Source: Paenibacillus sp. NEAU-GSW1
GTDB lineage: Bacteria > Bacillota > Bacilli > Paenibacillales > Paenibacillaceae
DNA length: 64,000 bases
Direction: 5' to 3'
Assembly (NCBI RefSeq): GCF_009737085.1
Contig: NZ_WOVL01000023.1
Coordinates: forward strand, 1-64,000
The stretch's first letter is position 1; each line of letters starts with the position of its first letter. The notes below the pieces were generated by a model. The model was given only the letters and a program-made list of their open reading frames with translations, was not told the origin of the DNA and searched no databases. Positions 44,099 through 51,607 of the stretch are shown in pieces. Both the position numbers and the translations under genes were made by a program.

Positions 44099-44127
44099 AT
44101 ATTCTGCTCGGCTGCAAAAAATCCTGC
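44099..44127 (-). promoter_or_regulatory. Possible sigma-H promoter upstream of HU
   Basis: GCAGGATTT (44119-44127), 11-bp spacer, GCAGAATAT (44099-44107): a full match to the B. subtilis sigma-H consensus RnAGGAWWW-N11/12-RnnGAATWW. It points to the HU gene (leader ~185 nt). It is a pattern match only; a sigma-A promoter was not evident. Confidence 0.45.
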
Positions 44128-44190
44128 TGTCGTTCGAAATTTTTTAACGAATCGTATCGGAAATCTTCGATTAGTGACGAATAGCGACAG

Positions 44191-45669
44191 CTATTGTCGC
44201 TTCGCTTCCTCCCACCAACGATCCATTTCTAGTAGATCAGTCTGGTCAAAAGTTTTACCGTTTATACGAAGCTGCTCTTCGATATAAGAGAATCGCTTTC
44301 TAAATTTCGCGTTCGTGCGTGAGAGCGCCTCCTCCGGATCCGCCTTAATAAACCGCGAAGCGTTCACCGCCGCAAAGAGCAAATCTCCAAGCTCGGAAGC
44401 CTGCTGCTCCGCATCGCCGCTATCAATCGCTTCGCGCAGCTCAGCGAGCTCTTCCTCGATTTTGCTGAGCACCGGACCGATCTCGTCCCAATCAAAGCCG
44501 ACCTTAGCCGCTTTCTTCTGAATGGCGTATGCTTTCATCAGCGCCGGGAGATCAGCCGGAATGCCGTCAAGCTTCGAAATCCGATCCTTGTCGGTCCCTT
44601 TCCGTTTCTTCTCTTCGGCCTTCATTTGTTCCCAATTCCGCAACGCCTCTTCCGCATCGTCAGCTCCACGATCGCCGAACACATGCGGATGGCGGAAAAT
44701 AAGCTTCTCGTTCAGCGATTCGATTACGTCATAGACGGAGAATGAACCGTTCTCCTCCTCCATTTGGCTGTGCAGCATCACCTGCAAAATAACGTCGCCA
44801 AACTCCTCGCGCATGCCGTCCGGATCGTCGTTGTCGATCGCCTCCAGCGCTTCATACAGCTCTTCGATAAAGTTTTTGCGGATCGATTGATGGGTTTGCT
44901 CGCGGTCCCAAGGGCATCCTTCCGGACTGCGAAGGATCGAAACAACCTCATGCAGCCGGTCAAACGAACGATTCAGCACGGCGTCGTCATCCGTTCTCGG
45001 CACCCAAATGAGCGACAAGTTGCCGTAGCCGGGCGTGCGGTCCAGTTCGTAAAGCGGCACGCGCAATATTTGCTCTTCGCCCGGAACGCCAAGCGCATGT
45101 CCGACGACAACTTCATAATCGTCAGGGTAGCGTTCCATGAGCGCCAGCTTTACATCCGACGCGGTGAAAGCGTCGTAGACTTGGCCAAGCAGCGTATGTA
45201 CGCGAGGCTGAAGCTGCGCCGGCTGAAGCTCAGCGGCATCCAGCAGCGCAAAGCCTTCAATCGGATCGAAGCCAAGTCGGATAAAGGCTTGGTCGAGGAA
45301 GCTTTCGCCGCCGATAATGTCAAGCGCGACGCCTTGCTCCGGGCACCGCTCGCGCAGCAGCTGTACCGTGCGCTCCGCCACCATCGGATGGCCGGGAACG
45401 CCGTACAGGACAGGCTCTGCGCTATCTTTTGCCTCCTGGATTAATTGCTTAGCAATCGCGTCGTAGACATCAGGAAACGTATCATGCTGTTCATAAATCG
45501 AGTCAAATGAAGTAAAAGTCAGCTTTTCGTCGCGCAGCAGCGATATGACCGGATGCTGTTCCGTACGCACGCGAATGCGCGGCGCCGCTTGCAGCCGCCG
45601 CCATACGCCAAGCGTCAATTGGCCGGCGTCGCCGGAGCCGAGGCCGACAACGGTAATGGATGCTGTCAA
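44191..45669 (-). CDS. mazG: Tetrapyrrole-methylase/MazG fusion protein YabN
   Basis: 492 residues. N-terminal SAM-dependent tetrapyrrole-methylase-like domain (~1-225, ITVVGLGSGDAGQLTLGV and VLYGVPGHPMVAERTV). It is followed by two tandem MazG nucleoside-triphosphate pyrophosphohydrolase units (~245-490) with GCPWDREQTHQSIRKNFIEELYEALEAIDND and KVGFDWDEIGPVLSKIEEELAELREAI. It probably removes unwanted NTPs. Start is TTG with AAGGAGG upstream. The fused form is typical of Bacilli yabN. Confidence 0.94.
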   Translation of the reverse strand: MTASITVVGLGSGDAGQLTLGVWRRLQAAPRIRVRTEQHPVISLLRDEKLTFTSFDSIYEQHDTFPDVYDAIAKQLIQEAKDSAEPVLYGVPGHPMVAERTVQLLRERCPEQGVALDIIGGESFLDQAFIRLGFDPIEGFALLDAAELQPAQLQPRVHTLLGQVYDAFTASDVKLALMERYPDDYEVVVGHALGVPGEEQILRVPLYELDRTPGYGNLSLIWVPRTDDDAVLNRSFDRLHEVVSILRSPEGCPWDREQTHQSIRKNFIEELYEALEAIDNDDPDGMREEFGDVILQVMLHSQMEEENGSFSVYDVIESLNEKLIFRHPHVFGDRGADDAEEALRNWEQMKAEEKKRKGTDKDRISKLDGIPADLPALMKAYAIQKKAAKVGFDWDEIGPVLSKIEEELAELREAIDSGDAEQQASELGDLLFAAVNASRFIKADPEEALSRTNAKFRKRFSYIEEQLRINGKTFDQTDLLEMDRWWEEAKRQ

Positions 45670-45760
45670 TTCAGGTTCCTCCTTGTTTTACACATTAACG
45701 GTAGTATACCATTGCTGCGCCGCAATTCGAAATTTGGAGAACCCAAATGAAGACTTGTAC

Positions 45761-45800
45761 ATAAAAAAGCTGTCCCATCGCGTTCGATGGAACAGCCTTG
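45761..45800 (-). terminator. Terminator of melA
   Basis: Minus strand GCTGTTCCATCG-AACG-CGATGGGACAGC followed by TTTTTT, right after the melA stop. Confidence 0.92.
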
Positions 45801-45804
45801 TGTA

Positions 45805-47103
45805 TTATTTATAAGCAGGCAGCCAGCTGCCATGAGCATCGATCAAGTCGTCGCAGAGCGAGACGATATCGTCCATCGAAAGCTCCGCCGATGTATGCGG
45901 GTCAAGCAGCGCCGCATGGTAGATGTGCTCTTTTTTGCCCGTAATCGCCGCCTCGATCGTCAGCAGTTGTGTATTGATGTTCGTGCGGTTAAGCGCCGCC
46001 AATTGCGGCGGCAAATCGCCGATATAGGTCGGTGAAATGCCGGAACGGTCCACCAGACACGGCACCTCGACACAAGCTTCCTTAGGCAGATTCGTGATCA
46101 GCCCGTTATTCATGACATTTCCGCCAATTTTGTATGGACGGTTGGTCTCTATCGCCTCCATGATGTACGATGCGTATTCATGGCTTCGCGTATGCTTGAT
46201 TTTAGTATCCGAAAGCAGAGAATCGCGCTGCTGCTCCCACCCTTTAATCTGCTCCACGCAGCGGCGCGGATACTCATCCAGCGGGATGTTGAACCGGTCG
46301 ATCAGCTCCGGATAGTTCCGTTTGATGAAGTACGGATGGTACTCCGCATTATGCTCCGAGGACTCCGTGACGTAATAGCCGAATTTCAGCATCAGCTCGA
46401 AGCGCACCATATCATGATGCTTTTCCTTTTGCTTTTCAGTGGCACGACGCTTAATTTCAGGATAGAGATCAACACCGTCTTTTGTCGCTTCAAGCAGCCA
46501 AGCCATATGGTTAATGCCGGCGATTTTCGTCTTGATGCCCTCTGTTTCCATACCGAGACTCTCGAACAAATGCGGTACGCACACTTGAACACTGTGGCAT
46601 AAACCGACTGCATTCACCCCGCCATGCGTCGACAGCACGTTGGTCAATACCGCCATCGGATTCGTATAGTTCAAGAACAGTGCATCCGGGCACACCTCTT
46701 GCATATCCTTCGCAAAATCCAATACAACCGGAATCGTTCGCAGGTTGCGGAAAATGCCGCCGATGCCGACCGTGTCCGCAATCGTTTGGCGCAATCCGTA
46801 TTTTTTAGGAATTTCAAAGTCAGTAATGGTGCACGGGTCGTATCCGCCCACTTGAATGGCATTTACGACATATTTAGCGCCGCGCAGCGCTTCTTTACGG
46901 TCGGTGTACGCTTTGATCGTACAGCTACTGCCTGAAGACTGTTTCATATTGAGCAGTAATTGCTCCGATTCACGCAGCCTGCTGCCGTCTATATCAAACA
47001 GCGCCAGCTCGAAGCCTTGCAATGATTCGGTCAGCATCACATCGCCTAGAACATTTCTTACAAACACGGTGCTTCCTGCGCCGATAAACGTAATTTTGGA
47101 CAT
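45805..47103 (-). CDS. melA: Alpha-galactosidase, glycoside hydrolase family 4
   Basis: 432 residues. NAD-binding start ITFIGAGSTVFVRNVLGDVM, then NYTNPMAVLTN, GLCHSVQVC (metal-binding Cys/His) and GINHMAWLLE, the family 4 pattern that needs NAD and Mn2+. Among GH4 enzymes it is closest in pattern to alpha-galactosidases (MelA). ATG 47103 is used because GGGAGG precedes it. Divergent from an AraC-type activator gene; no sugar transporter is next to it. It interrupts the usual mazG-spoVT order. Confidence 0.88.
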   Translation of the reverse strand: MSKITFIGAGSTVFVRNVLGDVMLTESLQGFELALFDIDGSRLRESEQLLLNMKQSSGSSCTIKAYTDRKEALRGAKYVVNAIQVGGYDPCTITDFEIPKKYGLRQTIADTVGIGGIFRNLRTIPVVLDFAKDMQEVCPDALFLNYTNPMAVLTNVLSTHGGVNAVGLCHSVQVCVPHLFESLGMETEGIKTKIAGINHMAWLLEATKDGVDLYPEIKRRATEKQKEKHHDMVRFELMLKFGYYVTESSEHNAEYHPYFIKRNYPELIDRFNIPLDEYPRRCVEQIKGWEQQRDSLLSDTKIKHTRSHEYASYIMEAIETNRPYKIGGNVMNNGLITNLPKEACVEVPCLVDRSGISPTYIGDLPPQLAALNRTNINTQLLTIEAAITGKKEHIYHAALLDPHTSAELSMDDIVSLCDDLIDAHGSWLPAYK

Positions 47104-47201
47104 GCAAATTTCCTCCCTGCTTCTCATCTTCTGATCTGGATTTGACTCCTTAACTATACGATTTACCGGCAGGGGAGGAACATGGCTTAACTCCTGATAA
47201 A

Positions 47202-47266
47202 CCTGTCATAATTCCTTTACATCTTCTGATTTCATCCGTATTATAATCATAATTCCTGTCATAATT
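47202..47266. promoter_or_regulatory. melA/araC-type divergent control region with two direct repeats
   Basis: CCTGTCATAATT occurs at 47202-47213 and 47255-47266, 53 bp apart (about five helical turns). A minus-strand -10 TATAAT lies between them (about 47240-47245) without a good -35, as expected for an activator-dependent melA promoter. Probable sites of the AraC protein. Confidence 0.6.
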
Positions 47267-47292
47267 AAGCAACATGAAAGGCGGTTCCCGAC

Positions 47293-48156
47293 ATGGAGTT
47301 TTTCAACAAAAATGATTCGAAACAACGTCAAATGGAGCTTCGCCTGCGCTTTTTCGGTAGCGAGCAATGCGCGCCGCTGCACAGCTGGGGACCGGGTCTT
47401 CGCGACATCTATATTGTTCATTACGTGGTAAACGGCAAGGGGCAATTTAGCACGGGAGGAGAGACGTATCAGCTGTCCGAAGGACAGGGCTTTCTCATAA
47501 CGCCGAACACGCTCGTTCATTATGCCGCCAATGAAACCGATCCTTGGACATACAGCTGGATCGGCTTTGACGGACTGCACGCTAGAGCCTTCATGCAGCG
47601 GGCCGGCCTAAGCGTTTCCCAGCCTGTTTTCAACGCTGCCAAGCCGCCTTCAAGCCCGCCAGGCACAGGAGCCAGCTGGTTTGATGACGCTCACCGTCTT
47701 CTGATGGTTGCGAACGACGACAACGCAGCGGATGTGCTTCATCAGAGCCTTCTGTATCGCTATATAGCAGAGCTGATAAGCTGCTCGGAACAGTCCGGCG
47801 CTTCCGATGCCAAGGACACCAAACGCAGCGGCTCCAAAGTAGCTTACCTGGACAAAGCCATTTCCTTTATCGAAAACCAATACAGCCAAAAAACGACTGT
47901 ACAGGACATCGCGCAAGCCGTCGGCCTCGACTCCACCTATTTATCGGCATTGTTCAAGCAGCACTTCGGCCTTTCGCTCCAATCCTTTCTGCTGCAATTC
48001 CGGATGAATCGCGCCGCGGAGCTGCTCGCCAATAAAGCATTGACGATCAGCGATATCGCGCGTTCCGTTGGCTATACCGACCCCTTCGTATTCAGCAAAA
48101 TGTTCAAAAAATCAATCGGCTCCTCCCCCCGCGCCTACCGGGAAAATCTGAAATAA
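47293..48156 (+). CDS. AraC-family transcriptional regulator
   Basis: 287 residues, the only clear plus-strand gene. The N-terminal cupin-type ligand domain (~30-130; GEGFLITPNTLVHYAANE-like segment GQGFLITPNTLVHYAAN) senses a sugar. The C-terminal double helix-turn-helix (~186-287) has QKTTVQDIAQAVGLDSTYLSALFKQHFG and LTISDIARSVGYTDPFVFSKMFKKSIG with the usual SSPRAYRENL end. ATG follows AAAGGCGG. By position it should activate melA in response to an alpha-galactoside. Confidence 0.92.
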   Translation: MEFFNKNDSKQRQMELRLRFFGSEQCAPLHSWGPGLRDIYIVHYVVNGKGQFSTGGETYQLSEGQGFLITPNTLVHYAANETDPWTYSWIGFDGLHARAFMQRAGLSVSQPVFNAAKPPSSPPGTGASWFDDAHRLLMVANDDNAADVLHQSLLYRYIAELISCSEQSGASDAKDTKRSGSKVAYLDKAISFIENQYSQKTTVQDIAQAVGLDSTYLSALFKQHFGLSLQSFLLQFRMNRAAELLANKALTISDIARSVGYTDPFVFSKMFKKSIGSSPRAYRENLK

Positions 48157-48167
48157 ATAAACTGTAT

Positions 48168-48284
48168 TTAGACTAACAGAGCGTTCGTCCCCGGCTCAAC
48201 TGTAAGGGTGTGCTTGAGCACTTCACTGAAAAACCGGCTCGGCACGTACAGCATTCCTTTAATAATCACAGGCGCAAAAAGGCG
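48168..48284 (-). pseudogene. Remnant of a copper amine oxidase N-terminal-type domain
   Basis: Minus strand reads RLFAPVIIKGMLYVPSRFF and continues SEVLKHTLTVEPGTNALLV to a stop at 48168. VPSRFF-type strands with a C-terminal hydrophobic end are typical of the stalk-like copper amine oxidase N-terminal domain of Paenibacillaceae surface proteins. In frame, a stop lies just upstream, and ATG-ACG-AAC-AAA with GGAGG lies in another frame, consistent with a frameshifted, truncated gene. It may simply be the 3' end of a deleted gene. Confidence 0.55.
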
Positions 48285-48372
48285 ATTTGTTCGTCATGGC
48301 AGTTATTCCTCCGGCAGGATCAAAATGATGGAATAATTCTACGTCCCGTCAAACTTATAAATGCTTAGAATT

Positions 48373-48428
48373 CAAAAAGGCCCGTCTCCGCATGCGTGTC
48401 TCGTACGCATCTCGAAGCCGAGGCCTTT
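48373..48428 (-). terminator. Terminator of spoVT
   Basis: Minus strand AAAGGCC..GGGCCTTTTTG with inner ATGCGT/ACGCAT arms, directly after the stop codon. Confidence 0.85.
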
Positions 48429-48434
48429 GATTAG

Positions 48435-48974
48435 CTACTGTTCCATTTGCTTGGCGAGGAAGCCCGCAGCTGTCTCCGCCATTTTCGTTTCCATTTGCGA
48501 CATTTTCACTGCTTCATCCTTGCTTAGCAAAACGACTGTGCCGATGGGATCGCCGCCCGCTACGATCGGAGCCGCCACATACGCTGTGTAGGCGTCATGC
48601 ACATCTTTCACAATCTCGTACGTACCGGAACTGCCTTCAACCGTTTTGCGGTTCTCCATGCAATTTTCCAGCAGCGAGCCGATCTGTTTATCAAGCAGCT
48701 CTTTCTTGGATGCTCCTGCTACGGCGATGACCGTATCGCGGTCCGTAATAAGCGTGACATGATTGGTGCTCTCGAACAAGGATTCGGCATATTCCTTGGC
48801 AAAATCGCCGAGCTCGCCAATCGGAGAATATTTCTTGAGTATAACTTCACCATCGCGGTCTACAAATATTTCGAGCGGATCTCCTTCACGGATACGCAAC
48901 GTACGGCGGATTTCCTTCGGAATCACCACACGCCCGAGATCATCGATGCGACGTACAATTCCAGTTGCTTTCAT
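48435..48974 (-). CDS. spoVT: Stage V sporulation regulator SpoVT
   Basis: 179 residues, nearly colinear with B. subtilis SpoVT (178). AbrB-type swapped-hairpin DNA-binding domain at 1-50 (MKATGIVRRIDDLGRVVIPK, TLRIREGDPLEIFVD); C-terminal GAF-like domain with VGPIVANGDPIG-like VAAPIVAGGDPIGTVV and ETAAGFLAKQMEQ. It tunes sigma-G-dependent genes in the forespore. ATG 48974 gives the conserved N-terminus; five extra codons upstream (GTG) are possible. A sigma-G-like promoter lies ~200 nt upstream. Confidence 0.96.
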   Translation of the reverse strand: MKATGIVRRIDDLGRVVIPKEIRRTLRIREGDPLEIFVDRDGEVILKKYSPIGELGDFAKEYAESLFESTNHVTLITDRDTVIAVAGASKKELLDKQIGSLLENCMENRKTVEGSSGTYEIVKDVHDAYTAYVAAPIVAGGDPIGTVVLLSKDEAVKMSQMETKMAETAAGFLAKQMEQ

Positions 48975-49186
48975 TTCATGTTGCCCCACTTTCCTAGAGG
49001 ATTTTGAGTCGACTGGACATTACGGCTTTACAATGCACAAGCTGCAAGCAAGTCCCGCTTTATGAGCGGAAAAAATACGTATAGTAACGGAAACGTTGTG
49101 TCGTTCGGGCGAGGAACAGCGTATTGCGTCGTCGGCTGTTTTCCATTCGAGCGAGTTCGATAACGAATTCGTTGTGAATCTGACCA

Positions 49187-49217
49187 TAGTATTCATCGGC
49201 TCCCATTTTCTTATGCA
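49187..49217 (-). promoter_or_regulatory. Possible sigma-G promoter of spoVT
   Basis: -35 TGCATA (49212-49217), 18-bp spacer, -10 AATACTA (49187-49193), close to the sigma-G consensus (TGMATA and CATACTA). spoVT is sigma-G-dependent in B. subtilis. The implied leader is ~200 nt. Nothing else is recognised in 48975-49324 apart from a 12-bp palindrome AACGAATTCGTT near 49164-49175. Confidence 0.45.
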
Positions 49218-49324
49218 CATTCCATTACAGTCGCCAAGCACTAATATCCTGCTATTGAACTTGTCCGCCTGTTCTTCCAGCTTTCCCCCCAAAATCAAAA
49301 AGCATCCCGCCTGTCCGCTAAGCG

Positions 49325-49372
49325 GAAAATAAAATAACGGTGCCAGGGAGGTCGCTCCCCGCACCGCTATTT
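49325..49372 (-). terminator. Terminator of the HTH regulator gene
   Basis: Minus strand ATAGCGGTGC with GCACCGTTAT (one G-U), inner GGGGAG..CTCCC, followed by TTTATTTT. Confidence 0.8.
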
Positions 49373-49383
49373 ATAATTTTCGA

Positions 49384-50295
49384 TTAACCTTCAATGTATT
49401 GAAACAGCTTATCTTGAATGCGGTAAAGCGCATGCCGGCGAATGCCAAACGCCACCTGATTTTCTCCTTCAATATACGAGGTAATCAAGCCGGCGCTGCG
49501 CAAATTAAACAAATGATCATGCGTAATACCCTTCGACAGCTTCAAATGCTTGGAAATTTCAATAAAGGTTCGCGGTCCCGCGTTCAAGTATCGCAGTATT
49601 TTGAGACGGCTTTTTTCGCCCAGGCTGCGCAAAATCCGCAAATCCGGCGTCGGAATAACATCCTCGTCGCCCAAATAGAGACGCGTATTGTAATGAATCA
49701 GCAGCGTATCGTCATAATGATACAGGATCGTATAGGGCTGTGAATGGTATTGCGGAATAAGCAGCAGCTTATCCATCCCGCTGATCGGCTTAAAGATCAA
49801 GCCGTTCGTCGTCTCGTCCAGAAATGCTTCCTGCTTCATTCCGGTCAGCTTTTCCTGGCGGATACGCGCCTCCGTCCCTAACCCCGCGTCAATCGCTGGG
49901 TCCGCAAAACGGAAATACTGCTCGTTCCACCCTGTAAACACCGTTAGAAGCCGGGAACGAAACGCCTCCACATCTTCAGGAAACGGGTGGCTGTAGCCTG
50001 CGAATCGCTCCGCCATATCGGATGCGCTCATCTGCTCCAGCCAAGCCAGAAAAGATTCCGGACTGCTTGCTTCAGGCAGAGCGAGCATGGCAAGCAAATA
50101 CGCCGATTTCCATTCATTGTCTACTTTCATCTCTTTGATCTTGGCTGCCAGCTCCGGGGTCAGCCTGGCTCTGGCCTCTTCTACCCAGGGCGTAGACAGC
50201 TCGATTCTTTTGTGATATTTGCTGCAAATATACGTATGAAAGCTCATCACCAGCTCAAAATAAGGCTCATACTGCACCTCTAAGCGCCAATTCAA
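49384..50295 (-). CDS. ArsR-type winged-helix regulator with large N-terminal domain
   Basis: About 303 residues. The N-terminal ~210 residues form an uncharacterised alpha/beta domain. The C-terminal part is a winged helix: LRILRSLGEKSRLKILRYLNAGPRTFIEISKHLKLSKGITHDHLFNLRSAGLI. TTG 50295 is preferred (GAGGTG six nt upstream); the TTG at 50319 has no site. A promoter and an inverted repeat lie upstream, suggesting autoregulation. Neighbours are unrelated; regulated genes unknown. Confidence 0.78.
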   Translation of the reverse strand: MNWRLEVQYEPYFELVMSFHTYICSKYHKRIELSTPWVEEARARLTPELAAKIKEMKVDNEWKSAYLLAMLALPEASSPESFLAWLEQMSASDMAERFAGYSHPFPEDVEAFRSRLLTVFTGWNEQYFRFADPAIDAGLGTEARIRQEKLTGMKQEAFLDETTNGLIFKPISGMDKLLLIPQYHSQPYTILYHYDDTLLIHYNTRLYLGDEDVIPTPDLRILRSLGEKSRLKILRYLNAGPRTFIEISKHLKLSKGITHDHLFNLRSAGLITSYIEGENQVAFGIRRHALYRIQDKLFQYIEG

Positions 50296-50331
50296 TGGTT
50301 GCACCTCATTCCATTCCAACAGTCTATCTCA

Positions 50332-50359
50332 TTATTATGGAGTTGGACAGAACAGTCAA
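50332..50359 (-). promoter_or_regulatory. Promoter of the HTH regulator with flanking inverted repeat
   Basis: -35 TTGACT (50354-50359), 16-bp spacer, -10 TAATAA (50332-50337). TCCAAC (50315-50320) and GTTGGA (50342-50347) form a 6-bp inverted repeat across the -10 and start region, a possible autoregulatory site. Confidence 0.55.
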
Positions 50360-50369
50360 TCGGAGACTC

Positions 50370-50561
50370 TTATTCCGATTCCGAAGGCGGCTTATTGGCA
50401 AGAGGAGACTTTGGCAGCCTTCCGGCTTTTCCAAGCGCTTCCCTTAGAAGAAACTCAATATGGCCGTTGACGCTGCGGAATTCATCATTCGCCCACTGCT
50501 CCAGCGCGCGATGAAGATCGGGATCCAGACGCAGCGCGAAAGCTTTCTTTTCTTTCCCCAT
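50370..50561 (-). CDS. Ribbon-helix-helix (Arc/CopG-like) protein
   Basis: 63 residues. Beta-strand KKAFALRLDPDLHRALEQWANDEFRSVNGHIEFLLREAL matches the ribbon-helix-helix DNA-binding fold. 17 bp downstream of the SPFH gene and co-transcribed. An inverted repeat over the operon promoter is a likely target. It is not an obvious toxin-antitoxin antitoxin since no toxin is next to it. Confidence 0.82.
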   Translation of the reverse strand: MGKEKKAFALRLDPDLHRALEQWANDEFRSVNGHIEFLLREALGKAGRLPKSPLANKPPSESE

Positions 50562-50578
50562 AACCGGTTCCTTCTTCC

Positions 50579-51457
50579 TTAGCTATACAGCGATCCAGTA
50601 TTGATAACCGGCGTCGCCGAACGGTCGGAAACGATCGCAACCATTAAGTTGTTAACCATCGCCGCGCGCCGCTCGACATCAAGATCGATCCCGCTTTCCT
50701 CCAATTGCTTCAGCGCAGACTCCACCATGCCTACAGCGCCTTCCACAATTTTTTGCCTAGCCGATACGATCGCAATCGCCTGCTGGCGCTGCAGCATCGC
50801 GCTGGCGATTTCAGGTGCGTAAGCCAGGTGCGTAAGCCTCGTTTCCAGCACTTGAACGCCGGCAACCGACAATCGCTCCTGCAGCTCCTTCATCAATTCC
50901 TCAGCCACTTCGTCGGCATTTCCCCGGAGCGAGAATGCGCTCGTATTTTCGAATGTATCATAAGCATATTGCGCCGCAATGTGCCTGATTGCCGTCTCGC
51001 TTTGAATTTCTACAAAGCGCTCATAGTTGTCGACGTCGAAGGTCGCTTTAGCCGAATCAGTAACTTTGAAAACGACGACAGCGCCAATCTCAATCGGGTT
51101 GCCCTCAGCGTCGTTTACTTTCAGCGTCTGGCTGTTAAAGTTGCGCACTTTCAGCGATACGCGAACTTTCTTTGTAAACGGAATGACCATCCACATGCCG
51201 CTCTTCGCTACCGTTCCAATATAGGTGCCAAAAAACGTAATGATCTTGGACTCGTTCGGCTGAACAATAGTCAGCGACGAGCTCGCAACGATACCTAACA
51301 CCAGAATAACTGCGCCAAGGACGATTTGCGTTGTATTTGCAGCCTCCTCCTCAGGCATCGAGCCCAGAGCGATCAGGGCAGCCCCGCCTATAATAGCTGC
51401 CAGCACAAAGACAAATGCCAAAAAACCATTCATATACCAAGCTTGTTTTTCTCTCAT
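50579..51457 (-). CDS. SPFH/Band-7 domain membrane protein
   Basis: About 292 residues. Two N-terminal hydrophobic segments (MNGFLAFVFVLAAIIGGAALIAL and IVLGAVILVLGIVASSSLTIV), then a Band-7 domain (~70-230: NESKIITFFGTYIGTVAKSGMW, VSLKVRNFNSQTLKVNDAEGNPIEIGAVVVFKV) and a coiled tail with ASAMLQRQQAIAIVSARQKIVEGAVGMVE. Such proteins form membrane microdomains or cages around proteases. ATG 51457 chosen with AAGGGG upstream. Forms a two-gene unit with the ribbon-helix-helix protein. Confidence 0.88.
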   Translation of the reverse strand: MREKQAWYMNGFLAFVFVLAAIIGGAALIALGSMPEEEAANTTQIVLGAVILVLGIVASSSLTIVQPNESKIITFFGTYIGTVAKSGMWMVIPFTKKVRVSLKVRNFNSQTLKVNDAEGNPIEIGAVVVFKVTDSAKATFDVDNYERFVEIQSETAIRHIAAQYAYDTFENTSAFSLRGNADEVAEELMKELQERLSVAGVQVLETRLTHLAYAPEIASAMLQRQQAIAIVSARQKIVEGAVGMVESALKQLEESGIDLDVERRAAMVNNLMVAIVSDRSATPVINTGSLYS

Positions 51458-51480
51458 ATTCAGCACCCCTTATATTATTT

Positions 51481-51519
51481 TGATATTTAAATGATATCAC
51501 TTTTTACAGTATTAGTAAA
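51481..51519 (-). promoter_or_regulatory. Promoter and inverted repeat of the SPFH operon
   Basis: -35 TTTACT (51514-51519), 17-bp spacer, -10 TATCAT (51491-51496). TGATAT (51481-51486) and ATATCA (51494-51499) form an inverted repeat over the -10, a plausible operator for the ribbon-helix-helix protein of the same operon. Confidence 0.6.
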
Positions 51520-51544
51520 CCACCAAAATTTAAAATGCGCATTT

Positions 51545-51585
51545 CATAAAAAAATAACCCGCCGCAATTTCGCGACAGGCTGTTT
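51545..51585 (-). terminator. Terminator of the SIMPL protein gene
   Basis: Minus strand CCTGTCGC with GCGGCGGG (two G-U pairs) followed by TTATTTTTTT. Confidence 0.78.
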
Positions 51586-51607
51586 TCATTGCTTCTATGT
51601 TCGTGTT

